Source of the DNA: Planctomycetota bacterium
GTDB taxonomy: Bacteria > Planctomycetota > J058
Assembly (NCBI GenBank): GCA_020425635.1
Contig: JAGQRJ010000082.1
Location: forward strand, 1-36,076
DNA: 36,076 nt
Direction of reading: 5' to 3'
The position numbers were made by a program, and so were the translations under genes. How positions within the stretch are numbered: the first letter of the stretch is position 1; every line of letters starts with the position of its first letter. The notes under the pieces are model-generated. The model was not told the origin of the DNA. It saw nothing but the letters and a program-made list of their open reading frames with translations, and did not search any database. This document shows positions 1 through 8,186 of this stretch, in pieces.

Positions 1-1048
1 CCTGCTGCAGCGCCGCGGCCGCGCGCTGCCCGGCGCCGCGCGCCCAGGCCACCCAGCCGCGCTCGACGGCGAGCTCGGCGCGGTACGGGTCACGCGGGGC
101 CAGCAGCCCCTCCGCGCGGGCGAGGTGCGCGTCCGCGGCGTCGAGCTCTCCCGCCTCGCGCTCGATCCGCGCCAGTCGCAGCTCGATCCGCGCCGCGCCG
201 GCTTCGAGGCCGATCTGCTGCGCGAGGTCGAGGGCTCGGACGCAGGCGCCGCGCGCGGCGAGCAAGGCTCCTTGCTCGAGGTGCACCAGCCCCAGGTTGG
301 CGAGCAAGAGCGAGGTCGTGTTGCCGTTGCCGAGCTCCTCGGCCAACGCGAGCCCGGCGCCGAGCTCTTCGGCCGCGGCCTCGAGCGCTCCCAGGGCGAG
401 GTGCACCAGCCCGAGGTTCCCGTGATTGACCGCGCGTCCCAGGGGGTGGCGACAGCGCTCGGCCAGCTCCTGGGCCCGGCGGTAGTAGTCGGCGGCTTCG
501 CGCACGCGCCCCTGCACGAGGCGGGCGTTGCCGACGCTCGAGAGGTAGCCACCGAGCGCGGCGGTCAAGCCGCGCGCTTCGGCGATCGAGAGCGCCTCTT
601 CGAGCGCGATCAGGCCCTTTTGCACCTGGCCCAGGGAGATCTGCGCGTTGGCCAGCAGCGCGAGGGTCGCGGCGCGCTCCTCCGCGCGCTGGGCCGGGGG
701 CAGGGCGACGTGCGTCAAGAGCGCGAGGGCAGCCTCCGCGTCCGAGCTGGCCTTGAGCCGGTCTCCGATCATGAACCGCCCGGCGCTGCGGCGCTGCAGC
801 AGGCGCGCGACGAGCAGGTCGTCGGTGTGCGCCCGCGCGACCTGAATCCCCAGGGTCGCCTCGAGCACCGAGCGCGCGGGGTGGGTGGCGAGCTGCCCCC
901 AGATTCCGGGGAGCAAGCTGCGCACATGCTCCAGCGCCCGGGAGTCCGCGAGCAGCTGCTCGAGGGCCGGACCCGGGTTCGTCAAGTCGTCGAGCGCCAT
1001 GTGCGGCGCCGCGTCGAGACAGGCTTCCCAGAGGCGTTCGATGTCCAT
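1..1048 (-). CDS. TPR-repeat protein (C-terminus cut by window edge)
   Basis: An open frame on the minus strand starts at the ATG at 1046-1048 (MDIERLWEAC...) and runs off the left edge without a stop, giving about 349 codons. Residues from about 120 onward are helical pairs of roughly 36-40 residues with the A/L/G/Y spacing of tetratricopeptide repeats, for example the stretches around 'LANAQISLGQVQKGLIALEE', 'NHGNLGLVHLALGALEAA' and 'LLANLGLVHLEQGALLAAR'. There is no signal peptide, so it is probably cytoplasmic. The N-terminal 100 residues show no domain I recognise. Such C-terminal arrays occur in adenylate-cyclase/kinase-associated or LuxR/MalT-like regulators, but the rest of the protein is outside the window. 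Two other long frames over the same bases are shadows: Ala/Arg/Gly-rich with no repeat pattern. It diverges from the ATP-grasp gene. Confidence 0.75.
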   Translation of the reverse strand, partial: MDIERLWEACLDAAPHMALDDLTNPGPALEQLLADSRALEHVRSLLPGIWGQLATHPARSVLEATLGIQVARAHTDDLLVARLLQRRSAGRFMIGDRLKASSDAEAALALLTHVALPPAQRAEERAATLALLANAQISLGQVQKGLIALEEALSIAEARGLTAALGGYLSSVGNARLVQGRVREAADYYRRAQELAERCRHPLGRAVNHGNLGLVHLALGALEAAAEELGAGLALAEELGNGNTTSLLLANLGLVHLEQGALLAARGACVRALDLAQQIGLEAGAARIELRLARIEREAGELDAADAHLARAEGLLAPRDPYRAELAVERGWVAWARGAGQRAAAALQQ

Positions 1049-1138
1049 GCCCGAGCATAGTCAGCGAATTCCCGTTGAGCACGCGCCCCGCTGATTTCGG
1101 GTGCCGCGGGCAGCGAGTTTCTGAGTAGCCTGGCGGGC

Positions 1139-1993
1139 ATGGGCTCAGTCTTCACCCTCGTGACCTGCGCGGAGCACCCCGACGGACACCCGGAGGACGC
1201 GCCGCTGCGCGCGGCGCTCGCTGCGCGCGGCGCGGAGGTGCGCGTCCGCCGTTGGGACGACCCCGAGGTCCGCTGGGGCGAGACCACGGCGGTGCTCCGC
1301 ACCCCGTGGGACTACGTCCCACGCCTGGCGGAGTTTCGCGGGTGGCTCGACGCCCTCGAGGCCCGCGGCGGGCGCGTGGTCAATCCGCTCGGGACCCTGC
1401 GCTGGAACCTGCACAAGGGCTACCTGCTCGAGCTCGCGGCGCGCGGGGTGGCGGTGGTCCCCTCTCGCCTCGTGCCGCGAGGCGCGGCGCCCGACCTCTC
1501 CGCGCTGCGCGCCGAGACGGGCTGGGGCGAGCTCGTGATCAAGCCCGCGGTCTCCGCGGGCGCGCGGGGGACCTACCGGGCCCCCGCGGAGGACCCCACG
1601 ATCGCCGCGCGCTTCGCCGCCTCGGTCGAGGCCGGCGACACCCTGGTCCAGCCCTTCCTGCCCGAGGTCGCGGGGGGCGAGCTCTCGCTGATCTACCTGG
1701 GCGGAGCCTACTCCCACGCCGTGCTCAAGGTCCCCGCCCGCGGCGACTACCGCGTGCAGTCGGACCACGGCGGCGCGGTGTTGCCCTTGCGGACGGTCGC
1801 TGCGCCCGTGCGCGAGGCCGCCGAGGCCGCCCTGGCCGCCGCCGCGCGCCCCTGGACCTACGCCCGCGTCGACGGCGTCGTCGTCGACGGCGCCTTCTTG
1901 CTCATGGAGCTCGAGCTGCTCGAGCCCGAGCTGTTCCTGACCCGCGCCCCTCGAGCCGCGGAGCGCTTCGCCGAGGCCCTGCTCGAGGCGTAG
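1139..1993 (+). CDS. ATP-grasp domain protein (RimK/DcsG-like ligase)
   Basis: 284 aa, soluble. It has the ATP-grasp layout. An N-terminal pre-ATP-grasp part includes 'LRTPWDY' near residues 53-59 and 'NPLGTLRWNLHKGYL' near 82-96. The ATP-binding lysine is in 'ELVIKPAVSAGARGTY' (K135). Next comes 'VQPFLPEVAGGELSLIY' (170-186) with the conserved Glu, and a C-terminal 'MELELLEPELFL' (256-267) that would supply Mg-binding carboxylates. This family, related to glutathione synthetase, RimK and the cycloserine-pathway enzyme DcsG, joins a carboxylate to an amine through an acyl phosphate. The substrates cannot be read here. The ATG at 1139 has no good Shine-Dalgarno. A TAGCCT at 1126-1131 could be a -10 box that would give an almost leaderless mRNA. 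It converges on the pseudo-AAA+ gene; only 9 bases separate the stops. Confidence 0.85.
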   Translation: MGSVFTLVTCAEHPDGHPEDAPLRAALAARGAEVRVRRWDDPEVRWGETTAVLRTPWDYVPRLAEFRGWLDALEARGGRVVNPLGTLRWNLHKGYLLELAARGVAVVPSRLVPRGAAPDLSALRAETGWGELVIKPAVSAGARGTYRAPAEDPTIAARFAASVEAGDTLVQPFLPEVAGGELSLIYLGGAYSHAVLKVPARGDYRVQSDHGGAVLPLRTVAAPVREAAEAALAAAARPWTYARVDGVVVDGAFLLMELELLEPELFLTRAPRAAERFAEALLEA

Positions 1994-2002
1994 CCTACGA
2001 CT

Positions 2003-2031
2003 TCACCACTTCGTAGTGAGGTTTGCAGGCT
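2003..2031. repeat. Hairpin repeat copy 1 (shared with 8196-8224)
   Basis: A 29-nt imperfect palindrome centred on CACCACTTCGTAGTG. It matches the segment at 8196-8224 at 26 of 29 positions. Both copies sit exactly between convergent genes. Here the repeat also encodes the last residues (NLTTKW) and the TGA of the minus-strand gene ending at 2003. It could act as a two-way terminator, but there is no T-run. Confidence 0.6.
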
Positions 2032-3643
2032 GGCCCAGCGCTCCCGCGCCGCCCTGCCTGCGACGCAGGAGCCAGGACGCCACCAGGCCAGACACCACAC
2101 CGCCCCCCGCCGGGACCCAGGGGAAGCCAGGCCCGCTGGGTGGCGACGCCGCGACTCCCGGGACCACGGCCGAGGTCGGCGGTTCGAGCGCGGGCGGCCT
2201 GCGGGGAGCTTGCTCGCCGAAGACGAGGCACAGCCCCATGAGCAAGGCGACCGTGCCGAGGAACACGGGGACTCCGGTCCGCAGCGCGTTTCGCCCCTCC
2301 TGACCGAAGCGCAGCTGACGCGCGCAGGCGAGCACGAGCCGGGGGAGTCCGCGGCGCTCGGGAAACAGCCGCGCGTGCTGCTGCGCCCACGCCAGGCGCT
2401 CGAGCTCCAGCGACGCCAGCACGAAGGGGGGTGGGATCTCGGGCAGGGGCCGGGGGGGCAAGGCGGGCAGCGCCGGCAAGGCCGGCAGCGCGGGCAAGGC
2501 GAGCGGGGGAGCCAACGCGGGCCGCGCAGCCAGGGCGACCGGCGCAGCCGCGGGCCAGGCGGGGAGCGCGGGGGTCGACGGCAAGGGCGGCAGGGAGGCG
2601 CGTGAACAGGTCGCGGGTTCACCCTGGACCGAGCCGCCGCTTGGGCCACCTGGCTCCCGTGCCGCGAGCTCGCTGACCCGGATCTGCAGCGCGCCGCGAA
2701 CCGCCTTGGGATCGTTGCGGCGCAGCACCGGCGGGCGGCCGCTGCGAAACCATGGCGCCCCCTCTGCGGGCTCCGCTGCGCTGAACAGCGGGTCCAGGCG
2801 CGCCCGCAGCAGCGCCTCGGCGTCGAGTTCGAGCGGGCCGGTCGAGGGTGCCTCCCCGCTGGGGACCTCTACGCGGACCCCGCAGCGCTTGCAGCGCAGG
2901 TGCTTCCCCGCATACCGTCGAGGGACCTTGTAGGCCTGCGCGCACTCCCCGCAGGCGAAGCGCAGCGGCTGAGCGACCCGCGGGCGCGGCGCGATCCGCT
3001 CGAGCGCGCAGCCGAGCAGCAGGCGCAGCTCGCTGAGGTTCCCGCTCCAACACTGCTCGGTGAGGTAATGCCGCGCGGTGGGCGTGATCGTGACGGGCCG
3101 AGGAAAGGCGAGCTCCCGCAGCACCGACTCCACCAGGCGCAGCAGGTCGTCACGCCGCGCGCTGAGGTCGGGGACGTTCACCTGCATGGGCAGCGCGTCC
3201 AGCAGCCGCCCGACGATCCTGCCGCGTGTGCGCGCGGTCGCGATCACCCTGCACGAGGGCTTGCCTTCGAGCGCGGTCGCGAGGGCATGCTGGAGCTGCG
3301 GGGGCAGCGTGTCGACCGCGATCAAGAGCAGCGTTCCGCTGCCGGCCGCGCTCAGTGTGCTCCCGCGCACCAGCTGCTCGAAGGTCGTGGACGCCGCCGG
3401 GTCCGCGCAGTCGACGGTGAACAGCCGGGCCCGCGGAGACCAGGTGTGCACGTGCGCGGCGAGGGTCCGCTTGCCGCACCCCGCTGCACCCCGCAGGAGC
3501 AGCGGCTGCGCGCTGCCTGCGAGCATGCGCGCGAGGCGGACGGTGTCCCGCATGGCGGGCGAGTGGACGACGAGGGGGGGAATCAACACAGGCGGCTCCG
3601 GCGGGCTGACGGTGGTTGGACAGCCCCCCGGGTCTTCCCTCAC
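2003..3643 (-). CDS. Membrane-anchored pseudo-AAA+ (NtrC-like) protein with zinc ribbon
   Basis: 546 aa. I chose the GTG at 3643 because AGGAAAG lies 6 nt before it and a terminator-like hairpin lies upstream; longer starts would cross that hairpin. Residues 25-215 match the sigma-54-activator AAA+ fold: Walker A GAAGCGKRT (52-60), then GTLLLIAVDTLPPQLQ (103-118), then WSGNLSEL (199-206). Key residues are gone. The Walker B DE pair reads I-A (108-109), the GAFTGA loop is deleted, and the sensor-II Arg of GNVREL reads Ser. Residues 231-254 form a CxxC...CxxC zinc ribbon of the type common in Planctomycetota. A Pro/Ala/Leu-rich linker follows, with five LPA-like units. The C-terminal part has two hydrophobic segments (about 460-480 and near the end). 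It is likely a non-catalytic scaffold or sensor; function unknown. Confidence 0.75.
   Translation of the reverse strand: MREDPGGCPTTVSPPEPPVLIPPLVVHSPAMRDTVRLARMLAGSAQPLLLRGAAGCGKRTLAAHVHTWSPRARLFTVDCADPAASTTFEQLVRGSTLSAAGSGTLLLIAVDTLPPQLQHALATALEGKPSCRVIATARTRGRIVGRLLDALPMQVNVPDLSARRDDLLRLVESVLRELAFPRPVTITPTARHYLTEQCWSGNLSELRLLLGCALERIAPRPRVAQPLRFACGECAQAYKVPRRYAGKHLRCKRCGVRVEVPSGEAPSTGPLELDAEALLRARLDPLFSAAEPAEGAPWFRSGRPPVLRRNDPKAVRGALQIRVSELAAREPGGPSGGSVQGEPATCSRASLPPLPSTPALPAWPAAAPVALAARPALAPPLALPALPALPALPALPPRPLPEIPPPFVLASLELERLAWAQQHARLFPERRGLPRLVLACARQLRFGQEGRNALRTGVPVFLGTVALLMGLCLVFGEQAPRRPPALEPPTSAVVPGVAASPPSGPGFPWVPAGGGVVSGLVASWLLRRRQGGAGALGQPANLTTKW
2457..2501 (-). repeat. Five 9-bp tandem units coding Leu-Pro-Ala repeats
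   Basis: Units of the form GGCAAGGCG / GGCAGCGCC follow each other five times without a gap. On the minus strand they encode repeated Leu-Pro-Ala in the linker of the pseudo-AAA+ protein, between the zinc ribbon and the membrane segments. Such short in-frame repeats usually vary in copy number between strains. Confidence 0.8.
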
Positions 3644-3673
3644 GGACCGCTTTCCTGCGGACCCTGCACACGA

Positions 3674-3709
3674 CGAAGCGGCGAGCACCCACAGGTCCTC
3701 GCCGCTTCG
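3674..3709 (-). terminator. Hairpin after the exported-protein gene
   Basis: Twelve-base perfect arms (CGAAGCGGCGAG at 3674-3685 and its complement at 3698-3709) around a 12-nt loop. It lies 60 nt after the stop of the minus-strand gene ending at 3769 and before the start of the next minus-strand gene. There is no clear U-tract, so termination is inferred from position and stem strength. Confidence 0.55.
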
Positions 3710-3768
3710 CGTCTTCTGTCGTAGAGCAGTGCGCGGCCGACCCCCCGGCCGCGCCCGCGGCGGCCGGG

Positions 3769-4863
3769 CTAGCGGTCGGCCTTCTTGAACACCCGCCGCC
3801 ACATGCGGGAGAAGAAGTTGCGCTTCTTGGCGGGGCGAGGAGCCGCCTGGATCGGCTCGACCCCGCCTTGCACCAAGGGCGCGTCGACCTGAGGCAGCGC
3901 CTGCGGCGAGGCGTGGGCCGGGAGCGCCTGCGGGGCGGCGTGCTGCGAGCCCACGGCGATCGGCTCGGCCGCGATCAACGCCTGACCCTGGTGCGGCGGC
4001 CGCTGGATCGAGACCTGCACGGGCGCAGGTTCCGGCCCACGGGCGCGGAGGGCGAGCTCCTGGGCGCGGGCCTGGAAGCGGGCGGAGTCTTCGGTCGCCT
4101 TACCAGCGCGCTTCTCGGCGCGCTTGGCCCGCCAGGCATAGGCCTTGGCCTGCAGGCCGAGCGCCATGCTGCGAACCTTGGCGATCAGGGCCTTGAAGCG
4201 CGCCTTGAGCTTGCCTAAGAAGGTCCGCGTCCGGCCCTGGTTGGCGTCGAGCAGCGGCGCCAGCCGTCCGTCGTCGGTGGCCTGGGCGGTGAACTCATGG
4301 GTCTTGCAGATCCCCTCCGCGGTCACGACGTTGGTGCGGCGGTTCAGGCGCAGGTCGAGGTCGACGGGCTCGAGGGGCTCGCCTTGCATGAGCCCAGCCA
4401 GCCCGTCGTCGTGGTCGAGCTTGACCCGCACGCGGTCGCCCCGGACCTTGCCGACGCCGGTCTGCACGGCCACGGTCCCGTCGGGGAGGGTCACCTCACG
4501 CTGCACGCGGAGCTGCCCCGGCTCGGCGCCAGCGCTGAGCAAGAGCTGGCTCTGGGTCGCGCCGTCGCGGGAGTCTCGCCCCGACAGGGTCAGACCCACC
4601 GGGTCGACCGCGTCGACGAGGGCCGGGTCGATCCCCACGTCCGTGACCACCGGGGCCCCGTCCTGAGCGGGCCCAAGCGGCCCTGACTGGGCGGGCGCCG
4701 GGGGCAGCACGAGGGTGTCCGGGAGGGTGGGGAGGCCGGGGTCGGCGCTCGCCTGCGAGGCCTGGGCGGGGAGCTGCAGGCGTTCGAGCGGTCGGGCCTG
4801 CTCCTGAGCGGAGCAGAGGGTTGCGGTCAGCGCGAGGCAGACCGCTGCGGTGCGGTGGATCAT
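3769..4863 (-). CDS. Exported protein of unknown function, basic C-terminus
   Basis: 364 aa. The start is the ATG at 4861-4863, preceded by AGAGGA, because it begins a clear signal peptide (MIHRTAAVCLALTATLCSAQ, cleavage expected after Ala-18 to Ala-20). Residues about 25-85 are Pro/Ala/Leu-rich and low complexity. Residues about 90-205 are rich in short beta-like stretches ending with the only post-signal Cys ('EGICKTHEF'). Residues about 225-290 form a Lys/Arg/Ala-rich amphipathic helix that may be a coiled coil. A Pro/Ala linker leads to a strongly basic tail (KKRNFFSRMWRRVFKK). I recognise no family. The basic tail could bind the cell wall, lipopolysaccharide or nucleic acid outside the inner membrane. 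It is probably monocistronic, with a hairpin 60 nt after its stop. Confidence 0.7.
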   Translation of the reverse strand: MIHRTAAVCLALTATLCSAQEQARPLERLQLPAQASQASADPGLPTLPDTLVLPPAPAQSGPLGPAQDGAPVVTDVGIDPALVDAVDPVGLTLSGRDSRDGATQSQLLLSAGAEPGQLRVQREVTLPDGTVAVQTGVGKVRGDRVRVKLDHDDGLAGLMQGEPLEPVDLDLRLNRRTNVVTAEGICKTHEFTAQATDDGRLAPLLDANQGRTRTFLGKLKARFKALIAKVRSMALGLQAKAYAWRAKRAEKRAGKATEDSARFQARAQELALRARGPEPAPVQVSIQRPPHQGQALIAAEPIAVGSQHAAPQALPAHASPQALPQVDAPLVQGGVEPIQAAPRPAKKRNFFSRMWRRVFKKADR

Positions 4864-5263
4864 GGTGTGTGGGGTCCTCTCCAACTGTGTTCGGCTGGGG
4901 CTTTCTCTCGAGGGACGAAAGAGCAAGCGCCGCTCCAACCACGCAACCCCCTGAACCGGCAAGCATTACCCATCTCGCGCGGAGACCCCTAAATTCCCAG
5001 AACTTAGGGATCGTTTCACGGGAGCCACACCCTGGTTGCGCCGCGCTGAACCCCACCCCCGTCGGCGCCCCGCCCAGGCCGCGAGTTCGGTGCTTCCCCC
5101 CCGTGCGTGGGTTGGCTACGCTAGGCCCCGCTCCGAGGAGCCGAGCGTCCCTCCACCGCGGCCCTGTGCCGGGGTCGCTCCCCCAGCCACCCGCCGAGCT
5201 TCGCCTCGGCCAGCGCGCGCTCCTTGCGCGCCACGCGCGGCGCGACCGCCGCAGGAGGACCCC
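4864..5263. promoter_or_regulatory. 400-bp divergent intergenic region with inverted repeat 4987-5009
   Basis: No gene was found between the exported-protein gene (minus) and the aldehyde dehydrogenase (plus). It must hold the promoters for both. The clearest structure is CCCTAA (4987-4992) and TTAGGG (5004-5009), a perfect 6-bp inverted repeat with an 11-nt spacer in a local AT-richer patch, a possible operator. A TACGCTAGG segment near 5115-5123 resembles the TAGGNT -10 box seen elsewhere in the window. Neither assignment is firm. Confidence 0.35.
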
Positions 5264-6646
5264 ATGACGACCCTCGCCGCGACCCCGATCCCCGAGCGGA
5301 TCGCCGCCCTGCGCTCGACCTTCCTCAGCGGACGGACCAAGGACCTCGCCTGGCGCCGCCGCCAGCTCGAGCGGCTGATCGCGCTCATGCGCGAGAACGA
5401 GGAGCGGATCTTCGAGGCGCTGACCCTCGACATGGGCAAGCCGCGGGAGGAGGCCTACGGCGCCGAGATCGGCACCGTGGTCGGCGAGACCGAATACACG
5501 CTCAAGCGCCTGCACAAGTGGGCCAAGCCCGAGAAGGTGCGCACCAACCTGATCAACCTCCCCGGCTCGAGCATGATCCAGCGCGAGCCGCTGGGGGTCG
5601 TGCTCGTGATCGCGCCCTGGAACTATCCGATCCAGCTCGCGCTGCTCCCGGTCATGGGCGCGCTGGCCGCGGGCAACTGCGTCGTGCTCAAGCCCTCGGA
5701 GATCACGACCCACAGCGCGGCGCTCATGGCCGAGCTGCTCCCGAACTACCTCGACCCGCAGGCGGTGACCGTGGTCGAGGGCGGAGTGGCCGAGACCACC
5801 GAGCTCCTCGAGCAGCGCTTCGACCACGTGTTCTTCACGGGCAGCACCCGGGTCGGCCAGATCGTCATGCAGGCCGCCGCCAAGCACCTGACCCCCGTGA
5901 CCCTCGAGCTCGGCGGCAAGAGCCCGACCCTGGTCGACGAGGACGTCGACCTCGAGGTCGCCGCGCGCCGAATCGCCTGGGGCAAGTTCTTCAACTGCGG
6001 TCAGACCTGCCTCGCCCCGGACTACGTGCTCGTGCACGGCCGCCGCGAGCAAGAGCTCGTGGACGCGCTCAAGGCCGCGGTCGAGTCGTTCTATGGCGAG
6101 GACCCCCAGACCTCGAAGGACTTCGCGCGGATCGTGAGCGCGCAGCACCACCAACGCCTGGTGAGCCTGATCGAGGGCCAGACCGTGGTCTGCGGCGGCG
6201 TGCACGACGCCGCCACGCGCTACCTCGCGCCCACGATCCTGCGCGACGTCGACCCGGGCTCGCCGATCATGCAGGAGGAGATCTTCGGCCCGATCCTCCC
6301 GGTGCTCCGCGTCGAGAGCATGGACGAGGCGATCGAGTTCGTCCGCGCCCGGCCCCGCCCGCTGGGGCTCTACGTGTTCAGCCGCAACAAGGCCGTGATC
6401 GAGCGCGCCCTGAACGGGATCAGCGCGGGCGGCGTGAGCGTCAACGACACCATGGCGCACTTCACCGTGCCCGAGCTGCCCTTCGGCGGCGTCGGCCAGA
6501 GCGGCATGGGCGCCTACCACGGCAAGCACAGCTTCGAGACCTTCTCGCACCGCAAGGCCGTGATCAAGAAGGCGACCTTCGTCGACCCCGCGCTGCGCTA
6601 CCCGCCCTACTCGGGGCTCAAGTGGCTGCGCCGCCTGATCGGCTGA
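5264..6646 (+). CDS. Aldehyde dehydrogenase, class 3 (ALDH3-like)
   Basis: 460 aa, the usual length of ALDH3-type enzymes, which oxidise medium or long-chain fatty or aromatic aldehydes to acids with NAD(P)+. The ATG at 5264 has AGGAGG at 5253-5258. Visible motifs: 'APWNYP' (117-122, oxyanion Asn120), the co-substrate loop 'FFTGSTRVG' (190-198), the general base in 'LELGGKSP' (E215), the nucleophile in 'NCGQTCLAPDY' (C249, a class-3 type context), 'EEIFGPILPV' and the C-terminal 'PFGGVGQSGMGAYHG'. The end carries a short basic/hydrophobic tail (LKWLRRLIG), as in ALDH3 proteins that touch membranes. Only 9 nt separate it from the first SPFH gene, so the three genes 5264-8166 form an operon. 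This suggests detoxification of lipid-derived aldehydes near a membrane scaffold. Confidence 0.92.
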   Translation: MTTLAATPIPERIAALRSTFLSGRTKDLAWRRRQLERLIALMRENEERIFEALTLDMGKPREEAYGAEIGTVVGETEYTLKRLHKWAKPEKVRTNLINLPGSSMIQREPLGVVLVIAPWNYPIQLALLPVMGALAAGNCVVLKPSEITTHSAALMAELLPNYLDPQAVTVVEGGVAETTELLEQRFDHVFFTGSTRVGQIVMQAAAKHLTPVTLELGGKSPTLVDEDVDLEVAARRIAWGKFFNCGQTCLAPDYVLVHGRREQELVDALKAAVESFYGEDPQTSKDFARIVSAQHHQRLVSLIEGQTVVCGGVHDAATRYLAPTILRDVDPGSPIMQEEIFGPILPVLRVESMDEAIEFVRARPRPLGLYVFSRNKAVIERALNGISAGGVSVNDTMAHFTVPELPFGGVGQSGMGAYHGKHSFETFSHRKAVIKKATFVDPALRYPPYSGLKWLRRLIG

Positions 6647-6655
6647 CGCCGGCCC

Positions 6656-7354
6656 ATGTTCCTCGAGACCCTCCAGTTCTTCACCGGAATCTTCGTGGTC
6701 GTCTACGACGGCCAGCACGCGCTGAAGTTCACCCTCGGCAGAGCCCAGGAGGTGGTCGGCCCGGGGATCCACTTCAAGTGGCCGATCGTCCAGCGCTTCC
6801 GCGTCGAGGAGACCAAGGACACGACCCTCGACCTCGAGCCCCAGGTGATCCAGCTCCAGGACGACCTCGTCTATGAGGTCTCGGCGAAGCTGGTCTACCA
6901 GATCGTCGACCTGCGCAAGGCGCTGATCGAGGTCGACGACCTGGTCGCGGGCCTGCGCAACCGGCTCACGATCGCCGTGCAGCGCGTCGTGCGCGCGCGC
7001 GACCGGCGCTCGATCCTCGAGCTCGAGGCCATGGTCGCGGCCGTCGAGGTCGAGCTGAAGCCCGTCTGCGAGCAGTGGGGGATCCGCGTGCACGAGTTCG
7101 GCTTCTCGGACATTTCGCCCACCCCGGCGACCCTCGAGGTCACCCAGCTGCGCCTGCTCGCCGAAGAGAAGCTGCGGCTCTACACCGCCTTCCGCGGCGA
7201 GGGGCTCGGTGAGGAGGCCTCGGTGGCCCTGGTCTCCGGCGCGGTGATCGCCCTCCGCGATCCGCGCGGGGTGTCTGCGCCCGCCGCGCCTCCCGAGGCC
7301 GAGCCCGCGCCCGGGCCCCCGGACGAGCTCGCCCTGGACCCCGACGCGGCGTGA
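6656..7354 (+). CDS. SPFH/band-7 domain protein 1
   Basis: 232 aa. It has the SPFH (stomatin/prohibitin/flotillin/HflKC) core: an N-terminal hydrophobic segment (MFLETLQFFTGIFVVV), 'GRAQEVVGPGIHFKWPIVQRF' with the typical GPG-hxh-P pattern (about 29-48), the beta-rich part through 'VSAKLVYQIVDLRKALIEVDD' (75-95), then a helical region ending in 'ISPTPATLEV'. The C-terminal 50 residues are Pro/Ala-rich. The family forms oligomeric membrane scaffolds or protease-regulating cages. It overlaps the next gene by GTGA. The two neighbouring SPFH proteins probably form a hetero-oligomer, as HflK and HflC do. It is shorter than HflK/C and lacks the long coiled coil. Confidence 0.85.
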   Translation: MFLETLQFFTGIFVVVYDGQHALKFTLGRAQEVVGPGIHFKWPIVQRFRVEETKDTTLDLEPQVIQLQDDLVYEVSAKLVYQIVDLRKALIEVDDLVAGLRNRLTIAVQRVVRARDRRSILELEAMVAAVEVELKPVCEQWGIRVHEFGFSDISPTPATLEVTQLRLLAEEKLRLYTAFRGEGLGEEASVALVSGAVIALRDPRGVSAPAAPPEAEPAPGPPDELALDPDAA

Positions 7355-8166
7355 ACCTCCTGCTCCAGGCCCTGGGCTGGGTGCGCTGGCTGCTCGACGC
7401 CACCTGGGAGCTGCTGCTCGCCGAGCTGCGCGAGCACCCCGAGCGGGCGCTGATCGCGCTGTGGCTCTTCGCCCGCGCCCTCGGCAAGACGATCCAGACC
7501 GGCCAGCTCGGGGTTCGCTTCCGCTTCGGGCGGGTGCACGGCGCGCTCGAGCCTGGCTTCCATTGGCTGGCCCCTGGGCTCGAGCGGATCCGGGTGGTCC
7601 CCGCGCGCTCCCAGACCCTGGACCTCAAGCAGCAGCGCCTCTCGACCCCCAAGGGCCTCGTGCTCGAGCTCGACGCGAACCTGGTGTTCCGGATCGAGGA
7701 CCCGGTGCTCGCGCTGACCGAGGTCGACGACTACCGCGCGGGCTGCCTGACCGCGCTCGCGCTCGCGGTCCAGGAGGTCGTGTGGCGCTACGGCGACCAC
7801 GGCGCGCGCGAGCTCAAGCTCATGGGGAGTGAGCTCGCCGACGCCTTGCAGCCGCGCCTGGCCCGCTGGGGGATCGTCGTCGAGGAGACGGGCTTCACGA
7901 CCCTCTCCCCCAGCCCGCGCACCCTGCGCCTGACGCAGCTCGGCGCTCGCCTCGCGGAGCGCCGGGAGCTCCTGGCCCACTTCGACCAGGCGGGGCTCAC
8001 CCAAGACCGCGCCCTGGGGCTGCTCGGCTCCCCGGTCCAGCTGCGCGAGCGCGCCTCCACGCGCTACCGCCGCGCGGCCCGCCTCCACCCCCGCGGGCGC
8101 AACGGGAGCCCGCGGACGCAGCAAGCCCCCACGGCCAAGGCGCAGGCCAGCGCCCAGGAGACGTAG
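7351..8166 (+). CDS. SPFH/band-7 domain protein 2
   Basis: 271 aa. The GTG start at 7351 lies in the GTGA overlap with the stop of SPFH protein 1, so the two are translationally coupled. An N-terminal membrane or amphipathic segment (residues 1-45) precedes the SPFH core: 'QLGVRFRFGRVHGALEPGFH' (51-70), 'LDANLVFRIEDPVLALTEVDDYRAG' (111-135), 'WGIVVEETGFTTLSPSPRTLRL'. It parallels its partner nearly motif by motif ('TEVDDY' against 'IEVDDL'), which points to an old duplication. The C-terminus is basic and low in complexity. It ends in a double hairpin region before a convergent gene. Confidence 0.85.
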   Translation: MNLLLQALGWVRWLLDATWELLLAELREHPERALIALWLFARALGKTIQTGQLGVRFRFGRVHGALEPGFHWLAPGLERIRVVPARSQTLDLKQQRLSTPKGLVLELDANLVFRIEDPVLALTEVDDYRAGCLTALALAVQEVVWRYGDHGARELKLMGSELADALQPRLARWGIVVEETGFTTLSPSPRTLRLTQLGARLAERRELLAHFDQAGLTQDRALGLLGSPVQLRERASTRYRRAARLHPRGRNGSPRTQQAPTAKAQASAQET

Positions 8167-8186
8167 CCCGCGACGAGGCGGGCTAC

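Noticed and set aside
90-1082. 330-aa minus frame and 311-aa plus frame at the left edge
   Set aside because: The third frame, open to the edge, carries the TPR pattern; these two are Arg/Ala/Gly-rich shadows.
4496-7093. 865-aa minus-strand open frame across the aldehyde dehydrogenase operon
   Set aside because: Rich in Asp/Glu/His/Arg/Leu/Val with no domain; it is the complement of three well-supported genes. In very GC-rich DNA antisense frames stay open by codon bias.
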